DNA of 62,276 nucleotides, taken from contig FR880116.1 in assembly GCA_000434555.1 (NCBI GenBank), positions 1-62,276 of the forward strand, in the 5' to 3' direction. Position 1 is the first letter of the stretch, and each line of letters starts with the position of its first letter. Below the pieces are notes generated by a model. That model saw only the letters and a list, made by a program, of their open reading frames with translations, did not search any database and was not told the DNA's origin. This document shows positions 1 to 7,541 of the stretch, piece by piece. The position numbers and the translations under genes were made by a program. The stretch comes from Clostridium sp. CAG:524 (GTDB taxonomy: Bacteria > Bacillota_I > Bacilli_A > RF39 > UBA660).

Positions 1-236
1 CTGATACAGCAAGAGATCTAACAAGACAATTAGACTATTATAAAAATTTAGGAACAAGTACAAGTAACTATAGTGGAGCAATAAAGAAAAACGGAACTAG
101 TGATTCTTATTGGTGGCTTCGCGCGGCTCGTTCTACTTATACTTACTATTTCTTACGTGTTTACAATAACGGAGATTGGGCTGACAACGATGCTTATGAT
201 ACAAACGGCGTCGCCCCAGCTTTCCGATTAGGATAA
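1..236 (+). CDS. 3' end of a gene with a DUF6273-like / DGR-type variable C-terminus
   Basis: The reading frame is open from base 3 to the TAA at 234-236 and its start lies outside the window. The last 77 residues run from a YSGAIKKNG stretch into a WWLR motif and end in NGVAPAFRLG, the pattern of C-type-lectin-like or DUF6273 ends in gut Firmicutes. The stretch from about base 111 is unusual: Arg is CGC, CGT or CGA while the rest of the window uses AGA, and Tyr, Asn, Asp, Thr and Ala codons ending in C or T dominate. That is what adenine-directed mutation of AAC/AAT codons produces in DGR target genes. No reverse transcriptase or template repeat is in the window, so the DGR link is inference; the family end is clear. 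Confidence 0.7.
   Translation, partial: DTARDLTRQLDYYKNLGTSTSNYSGAIKKNGTSDSYWWLRAARSTYTYYFLRVYNNGDWADNDAYDTNGVAPAFRLG
111..236 (+). other. candidate DGR variable region
   Basis: GC-richer than its surroundings, rich in NNY codons and ending in the conserved-looking GGCGTCGCCCCAGC block just before the stop, which would act as the invariant initiation end. An Asn-rich template can be imagined by restoring A at the variable positions, for example from the VYNNGDWADNDAYDTN stretch. The template itself is not seen here. Confidence 0.45.
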
Positions 237-425
237 TATGTAAAGTATATATAAACTAATTCAAAACGAAATTAGTTAAGAGAACTAAAACAAATCCGAC
301 TTAAAGCAAAAAAGGTATGGAATATATTATTAAGCGACTACTCCATGCGAAAGCATGGATAGGCGATGAGAACTAAAACAAATGCATTGGTTATGGGATG
401 TCTGCCTTAAGGTAGAGTAATAATA
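237..425 (+). repeat. tandem structured repeat, copy 1 (190 bp)
   Basis: First of two direct tandem copies with a 190-191 bp period. It holds two copies of the GAACTAAAACAAAT motif (near 282 and 370). Between them is a hairpin at about 334-366 with a TCCATGC/GCATGGA stem, a GAAA tetraloop and a bulged C. A small CTGCC-TTAA-GGTAG hairpin follows near 402. No convincing reading frame. It could be a noncoding RNA, a structured 3' UTR, or part of a DGR target locus. Confidence 0.75.
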
Positions 426-614
426 ATGTGTAAAGCATATGTAAACTAGAGCAAAACGTAATTGGAAGAGAGAACTAAAACAAATCCGACTAAAAAATAA
501 AAAGGTATAACGAATGTTAAAAAGTGACTACTCCATGCGAAAGCATGGATAGTCGGGTAAGAACTAAAACAAATGCATTGGTTATGGGATGTCTGCCTTA
601 AGGTAGAGTAATAA
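426..614 (+). repeat. tandem structured repeat, copy 2 (190 bp)
   Basis: Second copy, with the same order of motifs as copy 1. The central hairpin is conserved exactly in the TCCATGC-GAAA-GCATGGA core. The outer stem here is GACTA/TAGTC, while copy 1 changes on both sides of the outer stem, suggesting the fold is retained. The copy ends directly in a strong terminator at 614-645. Confidence 0.75.
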
Positions 615-645
615 AATTTGAATTTATGTAAATTCAAATTTTTTG
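614..645 (+). terminator. terminator after the tandem repeats
   Basis: A perfect 12-13 bp AT stem (AAATTTGAATT with its complement) is followed by a T run. It would end any transcript running through the target gene and both repeats. From 646 to 828 I see nothing recognisable. Confidence 0.8.
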
Positions 646-828
646 TCTTATAGAAAATCTTTTTTGATACAATAGTTCTGTTATATAAATGTTAAAATAA
701 AAGATGATAAAAATATCAAAATGAAAATAAGGGCTTTTTCTATTCTATTTAACTCTTTATAATGTTATCTACTAATTAGGCCATTTAGAACCATAAAAAT
801 GAATCTATTTTTTTCATCAAAAATATTG

Positions 829-841
829 TATAATGTATAAT
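829..841 (+). promoter_or_regulatory. candidate -10 boxes for deoA
   Basis: Two overlapping TATAAT boxes (829-834 and 836-841) sit just before the deoA ribosome site. No good -35 element is visible at the right distance, so this is a weak call. Confidence 0.3.
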
Positions 842-852
842 AGGTGAGGTAT

Positions 853-2130
853 ATGAAGGTAGTAGAAATAATTGATAAAAAGAATAATAAGGAAGAACTT
901 ACATATAAAGAAATAGAATATATGGTTAATAGTTATATCAAAGGTAAAATAAATGATAAGACTATGAGTGATTTCTTATTTAGTATTTATAATAATGATT
1001 TATCTATGGAAGAAACATATTATTTAACAGATATAATGATTAAAAGTGGTGAGATAATTGATTTAAGTAGTATTGATAAGCCTGTATGTGATAAACATTC
1101 AACTGGTGGAGTAGGAGATAAAATAACACTAATTGTTGCTCCTATAGTTGCTGCTTCTGGAGTTGCTGTTCCAAAAATGAGTGGTAGAGGACTTGGACTT
1201 ACTGGTGGAACAGTTGATAAACTTGAAAGTATTCCTGGATACAAATTAAACATATCTAAAAAAGAATTTCTTAAATTACTTAGTACAGTTGGATGTGCTG
1301 TTATAAGTCAAAGTGAAAAGATAGCTGTAGCTGATAAAAAAATATATGCTTTAAGAAATGAAATAGGTGCGGTTGATTCAATTCCACTAATTGCAAGCTC
1401 TATAATGTCTAAGAAAATCGCAAGCGGTAGTGATACTATAGTAATAGACTTAAAAGTAGGTAAAGGTGCATTTATGACTAATATAAAAGATGCTACTAAA
1501 CTTGCTAAAACAATGGTAGAACTAGGAAGATACTATAATAAAAAAGTAGTGTGTACATTAAGTGATATGAGTGTTCCACTTGGACTTAATATAGGTAATG
1601 CCCTTGAAGTAAAAGAAGTAATAGATTTCTTTAATGGAAAATATGATAAAAGATTATATGAACTTTCAGTATCAATATCTAGTCTTATGATTAGTGTTTC
1701 TAAAGGAATAAATATAAGTAAAGCACGTAAACTCGTTATAAATCTACTTGAATGTGGTCATGCTAAAAATAAATTCTATGAGTGGATCAAGGCACAGGGT
1801 GGAGATATAAAAAAACTTAAAATAAATGCTCATAGAAAATATATTTATAGTGATAGTACTGGATATATAAATAATATTGATGTACATAAATTATCTAAAT
1901 TAGTATTTGATTTAGGAGCAGGAAGGGTTCATAAAACAGATAACATAGATTATAGTGTAGGAGTTGTTTTAAATAAAACAATAGGTTCAAAAGTAAAAGA
2001 AAAAGAATTACTTGCGACAATATATTATAATAAAAAGATAGATGATATGACAGAAACATTAAAAGAATGTTTTAAAATTGATAAAAGAAAAAGAAAAAAT
2101 AAAAAAATAATAATTAAAACAATAAAATAG
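853..2130 (+). CDS. deoA: pyrimidine-nucleoside (thymidine) phosphorylase
   Basis: Phosphorolysis of thymidine/uridine to base plus (deoxy)ribose-1-phosphate, in nucleoside salvage in the cytosol. The family signature DKHSTGGVGDK is at about residues 80-90, followed by the SGRGLGLTGGTVDKLESIPG block, and the C-terminal domain carries the DLGAGR motif. Length 425 aa is normal. The ATG at 853 is preferred over a GTG at 844 because AGGTGAGG sits 4 nt upstream of the ATG. The gene stands alone downstream of the repeat region. Another salvage phosphorylase, deoD, lies at 29909. Confidence 0.95.
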   Translation: MKVVEIIDKKNNKEELTYKEIEYMVNSYIKGKINDKTMSDFLFSIYNNDLSMEETYYLTDIMIKSGEIIDLSSIDKPVCDKHSTGGVGDKITLIVAPIVAASGVAVPKMSGRGLGLTGGTVDKLESIPGYKLNISKKEFLKLLSTVGCAVISQSEKIAVADKKIYALRNEIGAVDSIPLIASSIMSKKIASGSDTIVIDLKVGKGAFMTNIKDATKLAKTMVELGRYYNKKVVCTLSDMSVPLGLNIGNALEVKEVIDFFNGKYDKRLYELSVSISSLMISVSKGINISKARKLVINLLECGHAKNKFYEWIKAQGGDIKKLKINAHRKYIYSDSTGYINNIDVHKLSKLVFDLGAGRVHKTDNIDYSVGVVLNKTIGSKVKEKELLATIYYNKKIDDMTETLKECFKIDKRKRKNKKIIIKTIK

Positions 2131-2173
2131 ATTCTTTATGAATTTATTTTTTTAATATGTAAATAATATTAAT

Positions 2174-2839
2174 ATGAAAAAGATTACTATATTTATATTA
2201 TTGTTTTGTGTTGTTAAGGTAAATGCTTTAAGTAATATTAAGGTTAATAATGAAGAGTTAATTCCCTCTTTTGATAAAGAAATAAAAGTATATAATTATT
2301 ATACTGATAGTGAAAGCGTTAATATAAATGTTAAAAAAGATAAAAATGAAATAGTAAATGGGGAAGGTATGTATACTTTAGATAATAATTATAAGAAGAT
2401 TATAATTAGCTCTAATATTGATAATGATTATGTAATAAATGTATTTAAAAATTATGATAAAAGAGAATATGATAGTAGTGAACTTTTATCTTTAAATATA
2501 GATGGATATAATATAAATTATAATAAAGATATATATGATTATGATATTACTTTAAATAATGAAAATAATTTAAATATTAAATATGAAGTAAATGATAATA
2601 CAAGTGTAGTAATAACTGGTAATGGTAACTTTAATAAATCTAATAATCTTATAAAGATTAAAGTGGGAGATAAAGTATACAATATACATGCTCATAAAAC
2701 TATAAAAGTGTCATATTCCAAAGATAGGGAGATTATTAAAGAAATGAGCGGTACAAAAAAAGAAATAGTTAAGGTTCTTATAATAACTATTTCTTGTTCA
2801 TTTGTATTTTTATTCTATAAATTTATTTCAAAAATTTAA
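2174..2839 (+). CDS. secreted, membrane-anchored cadherin-like beta-sandwich protein
   Basis: 221 aa with an N-terminal signal peptide (hydrophobic core ILLFCVVKVNA) and a C-terminal membrane segment (VLIITISCSFVFLFYKF). The middle (about residues 105-170) reads LLSLNIDGYNINYNKDIYDYDI, the pattern of cadherin-like beta-sandwich repeats found in Gram-positive surface proteins. It is therefore likely an extracytoplasmic protein held by its C-terminal helix. It starts 44 nt after deoA and its 3' end overlaps the convergent vanY by 17 nt. Precise function unknown. Confidence 0.7.
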   Translation: MKKITIFILLFCVVKVNALSNIKVNNEELIPSFDKEIKVYNYYTDSESVNINVKKDKNEIVNGEGMYTLDNNYKKIIISSNIDNDYVINVFKNYDKREYDSSELLSLNIDGYNINYNKDIYDYDITLNNENNLNIKYEVNDNTSVVITGNGNFNKSNNLIKIKVGDKVYNIHAHKTIKVSYSKDREIIKEMSGTKKEIVKVLIITISCSFVFLFYKFISKI

Positions 2840-3785
2840 CTACATATTCTTCATATGTAATATTTTCTGTATATATTTTAGTAGCAGTATCTATTCCTAC
2901 ATATCTATAGTGCCATGGTTCATATGCAAAACCTGTTATATTTTCTTTACCTTTTTTATATCTTTCTATAAATCCATATTTATATGAATTGTTTATAAGC
3001 CACTTATATTCTTCTGTATCTTTAAAACTTTCATTAACACTATTTATATCAATTGCAAGACCTAATTGGTGTTCAGAGTGTCCGGATTTAGCTGAATATA
3101 ATAATGCATGTTCTAAGCCGTTATTTTTGACTGAATTTGTGAATAATGTATTTTGTTTATCATTAGTTCTAAATCCTGATACAACATTTAATTTTAACCC
3201 GTCTTCTTTTGCTTTATCAAACATTGCTTTTAGGTCTTTATATATTACTTCACGTACTTTTTCACCACGTTTACTATATTCTTTATCTAATGTTATTAAA
3301 TCATCTATTTCATAATTATCTGGAAGTTTATTATATTTATTTACAAGAGTAGTTATATCTAAATAATTATGAAGAGTATTTATATTAGTATAAAAATCAT
3401 AATCTAGATTCATATTTACATTAAGTATAACATTATCATAAGGTATATCACTATTTAATTTATGATAACTTATGTATCTTTCTATATTCTTTGGTATAAA
3501 ATATAATGCATTTATATAAGATGTAAGATTATCATATTTTTCTTTTAATAAATAACTTTTTACATCAATATTACTAACTTTATTTTGTATAATTTCTATA
3601 TCTTTTAAATCATATCCTAAATGTAATAAATCTTCTTTATATATATATTCATCACTATCAATTTCTTTACCTTTAACATCACTTTCAATACCAATAGTAT
3701 TTATATTTTTAACACATATATAAGCATAATATAATATAAAACCACTACATAGTAATAAGATGAAAGTAATTACTATCTTTTTCAT
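2823..3785 (-). CDS. D-alanyl-D-alanine carboxypeptidase, VanY/M15B family
   Basis: Zinc peptidase trimming the terminal D-Ala of peptidoglycan stem peptides outside the membrane. The M15B motifs are present in order: SGFRTNDKQ (about residue 205), the zinc-ligand block SGHSEHQLGLAIDIN (about 240) and the catalytic EPWHYRYVG (about 297). One N-terminal membrane anchor (residues 5-25) replaces a cleaved signal. The N-terminal 190 residues are not conserved in the usual M15 core. SD AGGAAGTGAT precedes the ATG, and a TATAAT lies about 20 nt upstream. It sits downstream of the PBP gene on the same strand. Confidence 0.9.
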   Translation of the reverse strand: MKKIVITFILLLCSGFILYYAYICVKNINTIGIESDVKGKEIDSDEYIYKEDLLHLGYDLKDIEIIQNKVSNIDVKSYLLKEKYDNLTSYINALYFIPKNIERYISYHKLNSDIPYDNVILNVNMNLDYDFYTNINTLHNYLDITTLVNKYNKLPDNYEIDDLITLDKEYSKRGEKVREVIYKDLKAMFDKAKEDGLKLNVVSGFRTNDKQNTLFTNSVKNNGLEHALLYSAKSGHSEHQLGLAIDINSVNESFKDTEEYKWLINNSYKYGFIERYKKGKENITGFAYEPWHYRYVGIDTATKIYTENITYEEYVVKFLK

Positions 3786-3862
3786 ATTATCACTTCCTAA
3801 AGATATTATACTATATTTAAAAGAGAATTATTATAAAAAGTTTTAAGATTTTACGAATATTT

Positions 3863-5752
3863 TTAATTTAAAAGCACTTTGATAGTAGAACCTTCTTTAA
3901 CACGAGAGTTAACATTTGGGCTTGTATCTATGACGTTATCACCATCTCCTGTAAATTCTATGTTGAATCCTTGAAGCAATTTTTTTGCTTCTTTTTTAGT
4001 TTTACCAATTACATCTGGTATCATTTTATAAACAATATCATCCCATCTATATGATTTAGGAATACCTTTTGTATCTTCTTTTATATCATGAATAGAAATT
4101 ATATCTTTAAATACATTTCTAGCAATAGGAGCACTTACAACACCACCATATTGTGTAACACCTTTAGCGTGATCTATAGCTATATACATAACATAATCAG
4201 GGTTATCAGCAGGCATAAAACCAATAAACGAAAGAACATAGTTTCCTTGCATATAACGTCCATCACTACCAACTTTTTGAGCTGTACCTGTTTTACCACC
4301 AATTCTATAGTTTTCAATATAAGCATTTCTACCGCTACCATTTGCAACAACACTTTCAAGAGCATACTTTACAACATCACTTGTTTCTTTAGTAATTATA
4401 TTTTCTTTTTTAATAACTGGACTTTTTGAATCATCTCCAACACTTGAAACAATATATGGAGTATAAAGAGTACCACCGTTTACGATTGCACTAACTGCTG
4501 TAACTTGTTGTAATGCTGTAACACTTATTCCTTGGCCAAACGCAGTAGTTGCAAGTTCAACTGGACCAACTTTATCAAGATTAAATAATATTCCAGTTGC
4601 TTCACCATTTAAATCAATACCAGTTTTCTTACCAAAACCAAGTTCAGTAATATATTTAAATAATGTTTCTTTGCCAAGTCTTTGACCTAAATTAACAAAT
4701 CCAGGGTTACAAGAGTTTTCAACAACCTGTATAAATGTTTCATCTCCATGACCTTTTCTTTTCCAGCAGTGTAGAGTAGAGTTCGCCACTTTTATACTTC
4801 CACTATCATAGAAGTGTTCTTTAAATATATCAACTTTTCCTTCATTAATGGCTGAAGCAAGTGTTACTATTTTAAAAGTACTTCCTGGCTCAAAGTTAGA
4901 CCATATTGCTAAATTTCTATTAATAATTTCACTACTATAATTTTTATAGTTTGCCGGATTAAATGATGGAATACTACTTATTGCAAGTATTTCACCAGAC
5001 TTTGGATTCATAACAATACCAATCGCACCTTCAGCATCATATTTTTTATATGCGTTCATTAATTCATTTTCAAGGGAAAGCTGAATATCTAAATCAATAG
5101 TTAATGTTACATCACTACCAGAAGTAGGGGACACATATGTTTCAGGCAAAGAAAGTCTTTTACCTTTACCATCACTATAATATTTAATATTACCATTTTT
5201 ACCAGTAAGAGTCTTATCATATTTAAGTTCAATACCACTTAGCCCTTGATTATCAATACCAGTATAACCAATAACATGAGATAAAATATTACCATATTTA
5301 TAATCTCTCTTACTTTCTTTTAAAAGATAAACTCCTTCATAATTATAAGAACTAATTAAGTCTGCTTTCTCATGGCTAATATTTCTTCCTTCAGGATGTA
5401 CTCTTTCAATAGAAGTCTTTTTAGTAACATGTTTATACATTTCTTCATAACTAACTTCAAGTATGCTTGATAAAGTCTTACTTACTTCTTCTTTATTAAT
5501 GATTTGATTTGGTATAAGATAAAGCCCAACAGTAGTAACATTATCTACTATTACTTTACCATTTCTATCAAGTATTTTACCTCTATCAGCCTGTACTGTT
5601 AAATCACGACTCCATAATTCATTAGCAAGATTATTAAGTTTCTTATATTCAATAACCTGTATATAAAACACTTTAACAATAACAAATATAAATATTAATA
5701 TACATATCAAAAACATATATTTAATTCTAGTATTTTGCTTACTTTGAAACAT
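3863..5752 (-). CDS. class B penicillin-binding protein with a PASTA domain (SpoVD/PBP2B/FtsI type)
   Basis: Peptidoglycan transpeptidase for septum or elongation. One N-terminal membrane helix, the dimerisation domain with RGKILDRNGK, then the transpeptidase with STFK (nucleophile, about residues 291-294), SCN (347-349) and KTGTAQ (487-492). A single C-terminal PASTA domain begins with IPDVIGKTKKEA. The start is placed at the second ATG (5752), because GGGTGA lies 4 nt upstream of it; the first ATG at 5764 has no ribosome site. SpoVD and division PBP2B cannot be told apart here, as no division cluster surrounds the gene. Confidence 0.93.
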   Translation of the reverse strand: MFQSKQNTRIKYMFLICILIFIFVIVKVFYIQVIEYKKLNNLANELWSRDLTVQADRGKILDRNGKVIVDNVTTVGLYLIPNQIINKEEVSKTLSSILEVSYEEMYKHVTKKTSIERVHPEGRNISHEKADLISSYNYEGVYLLKESKRDYKYGNILSHVIGYTGIDNQGLSGIELKYDKTLTGKNGNIKYYSDGKGKRLSLPETYVSPTSGSDVTLTIDLDIQLSLENELMNAYKKYDAEGAIGIVMNPKSGEILAISSIPSFNPANYKNYSSEIINRNLAIWSNFEPGSTFKIVTLASAINEGKVDIFKEHFYDSGSIKVANSTLHCWKRKGHGDETFIQVVENSCNPGFVNLGQRLGKETLFKYITELGFGKKTGIDLNGEATGILFNLDKVGPVELATTAFGQGISVTALQQVTAVSAIVNGGTLYTPYIVSSVGDDSKSPVIKKENIITKETSDVVKYALESVVANGSGRNAYIENYRIGGKTGTAQKVGSDGRYMQGNYVLSFIGFMPADNPDYVMYIAIDHAKGVTQYGGVVSAPIARNVFKDIISIHDIKEDTKGIPKSYRWDDIVYKMIPDVIGKTKKEAKKLLQGFNIEFTGDGDNVIDTSPNVNSRVKEGSTIKVLLN

Positions 5753-5797
5753 AAATTCACCCATAAATTATATTCATGAGAATTTATATTATTTCCT

Positions 5798-5849
5798 AAT
5801 ATATAAAATTTTAAAAAATGTTGACAATATAAATAAAATATTGTAGATT
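5798..5849. promoter_or_regulatory. overlapping divergent promoters, PBP and HEXXH cassette
   Basis: The TTGACAA at 5821-5827 can serve both strands. Rightward it reads TTGACA-N17-TAGATT (-10 at 5844-5849). Leftward it reads TTGTCA-N18-TATATT (-10 at 5803-5798). The rightward start would fall at about 5856, right at the ATG of the next gene. Confidence 0.4.
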
Positions 5850-5856
5850 AATTTTG

Positions 5857-6546
5857 ATGAAAAATATTACTGAAAAAGATAAAATTATTAGTGAACATGA
5901 GTTAATAAGTTTAATTATAAACGAATTATATGCTAGAAACTTAACTGATTATGTTGATAAAATTGAAATAGGAAATAATCTACCAGCTGCTAGATATTAT
6001 AATAGTTCAAAAATACTTTGTTTTAATTATGATATGATGTTATCACAAATAATGTTTAACGCAAACAAAATACATTTAAATTCTAATTTGGAACTTATAA
6101 GATATATAAATTTATATATATTATCTACAGTTTTACATGAAATCATACATGTTGCTCAAGAAAAAGAGAAAAATGATTTAGTCCTTTTATCTGAAGAAGT
6201 AGAAACTACGTTAAAAGAACAAAAGAAATATGATGTAACTTATTACCTAACAAACCCCATAGAAAGACAAGCACAAATAAGCTCACTTTCATATGTTGTA
6301 ATGTTAGATAATGAATTAAACAATTCTACTACAATTATATTATTAAAAAGGCGATTAGCTAATTGTATAGAATTTGGGTATGAAAAAGAAAGATATCCAA
6401 TACAAATATTTTTTCAAGGAACAAAATATTTTGAAGAAGCAATAAACTATTCTAAAACTATACCAAGAACATTTGAAGAAAGATTAGAATATGGTTGTGA
6501 ACTATCAAATATAGAATTTAATAAAATAAAGGAGTTAAAATTATGA
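5857..6546 (+). CDS. putative zincin-like protein with an HEXXH motif
   Basis: 229 aa, no signal peptide and no recognised full-length family. A helix with LHEIIHVAQ (HEXXH at about residues 94-98) is followed by NPIERQAQ, whose Glu at about 136 could be the third zinc ligand; this spacing occurs in gluzincins and in ImmA/IrrE- or SprT-like peptidases. No ribosome site precedes the ATG, and the best promoter predicts a leaderless mRNA. A TTG at 5854 is a less likely start. It overlaps the next gene by ATGA, so the three genes to 7465 form one operon. Peptidase activity is inferred from the motif only. Confidence 0.55.
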   Translation: MKNITEKDKIISEHELISLIINELYARNLTDYVDKIEIGNNLPAARYYNSSKILCFNYDMMLSQIMFNANKIHLNSNLELIRYINLYILSTVLHEIIHVAQEKEKNDLVLLSEEVETTLKEQKKYDVTYYLTNPIERQAQISSLSYVVMLDNELNNSTTIILLKRRLANCIEFGYEKERYPIQIFFQGTKYFEEAINYSKTIPRTFEERLEYGCELSNIEFNKIKELKL

Positions 6547-7142
6547 AATGTTATATTGATATTGAAAATTCTAAAACACAAAAAGTTGAAACACTATGTG
6601 TTAATATAATAAAATACGAAGAAGATAAAGAAGCCATATTTGATATATCAACTCTTAATAGTCATGAACTTGAAATATTAAAAGATGCTATTAATGATGA
6701 TTTAACTTATACTGATATAGAAATGTTCTTTATTGGTGAAAGTAACATACCTAATTTTGGACCTGATTATAAATGCAATATAGTTGAAAATACTTTGGTA
6801 TTAGATTACATTCCTAAAAAAAGAAAAATGAAGGTTGAAGAGAAAAATGAAGATTGGACTTTACAATATGAAAATGAATTTGAAAAGTTAGCGTTTGAAT
6901 TTATGAAATCAGATTCTCAATATTTACTTGTTTATAGAGAGAATGAAAACTTAAAATCTGAATTTATTAAAAGCAAACCTAAAAAATCAATTTTTATGGA
7001 TTTATTTTTTGATAAAAATTACAATATGATCGCATTATTCAAGAAAAAATCAAATGTAAATTCAACAAATTTACGAGATCACCTTGAATATATTGATTCA
7101 TATTGTGAAGATGAAAATTTAGAAGAAGGGAGGCACTTATAA
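6543..7142 (+). CDS. hypothetical protein, middle gene of the HEXXH cassette
   Basis: 199 aa, soluble and acidic, with no domain I recognise. The N-terminal half is rich in Asp/Glu with alternating hydrophobics (DIENSKTQKVETLCVNIIKY), and the C-terminal half contains a KSKPKKSIFMDLFFDKNYNM stretch. Start and stop overlap with both neighbours (ATGA upstream, TAATG downstream), so its product is probably made together with the putative peptidase. No membrane segments. Confidence 0.7.
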   Translation: MKCYIDIENSKTQKVETLCVNIIKYEEDKEAIFDISTLNSHELEILKDAINDDLTYTDIEMFFIGESNIPNFGPDYKCNIVENTLVLDYIPKKRKMKVEEKNEDWTLQYENEFEKLAFEFMKSDSQYLLVYRENENLKSEFIKSKPKKSIFMDLFFDKNYNMIALFKKKSNVNSTNLRDHLEYIDSYCEDENLEEGRHL

Positions 7143-7465
7143 TGGGATGGTTTGGAAGTATATTTGACGCAAAAGAGTCAAAAAGTGAAGAACTTTCTAA
7201 AGAAGGAAAAGATGGAAACTATACATATGATAAGTCAGGAACATATGGACAAAGTGATTATACTGTAAGAGAAAGAAAAGATGGTACTTATGATGTATAT
7301 GTTAAATCTGATTCAGAAAAAGGGCATTCACATGATCATGTTGATTCTAAAGGAAATCTTTTAGAAAAATATCATGACTGTTTATTATCATTATATTTAT
7401 TAAGAGATTATTTAGAATCAGAACTTCGTAAAGAAGAATCTGAAATAAAATTAATAAAGAAGTAA
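7142..7465 (+). CDS. hypothetical protein with an internal His-rich stretch
   Basis: 107 aa. It starts MGWFGSIFDAKES, followed by a polar region (YTVRERKDGTYDVYVKSD) with a histidine cluster GHSHDHVD, then an amphipathic helix near the C-terminus. A strong ribosome site (GGGAGG) precedes the ATG, which overlaps the previous stop. It ends just before a bidirectional terminator. The N-terminal aromatic motif and His cluster could bind metal, but no function is known. Confidence 0.7.
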   Translation: MGWFGSIFDAKESKSEELSKEGKDGNYTYDKSGTYGQSDYTVRERKDGTYDVYVKSDSEKGHSHDHVDSKGNLLEKYHDCLLSLYLLRDYLESELRKEESEIKLIKK

Positions 7466-7474
7466 TTAATATTA

Positions 7475-7510
7475 AAAACTGTAGATAATCAAATGATTTC
7501 TACAGTTTTA
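7475..7510. terminator. bidirectional terminator
   Basis: An AAAACTGTAGA stem pairs with TCTACAGTTTT around an ATCA-TGAT inner stem. It has A and T runs on opposite sides and lies between two convergent operons. Confidence 0.85.
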
Positions 7511-7541
7511 AAATGCTAAATTTTCATAAATATAAAAGTTT

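Noticed and set aside
446..637. Minus-strand open frame across the second tandem repeat
   Set aside because: It is the complement of the structured repeat and terminator, has no ribosome site, and mirrors repeat positions rather than codons.
844..852. GTG start for deoA
   Set aside because: It lies inside the ribosome site AGGTGAGG; the ATG at 853 has proper spacing.
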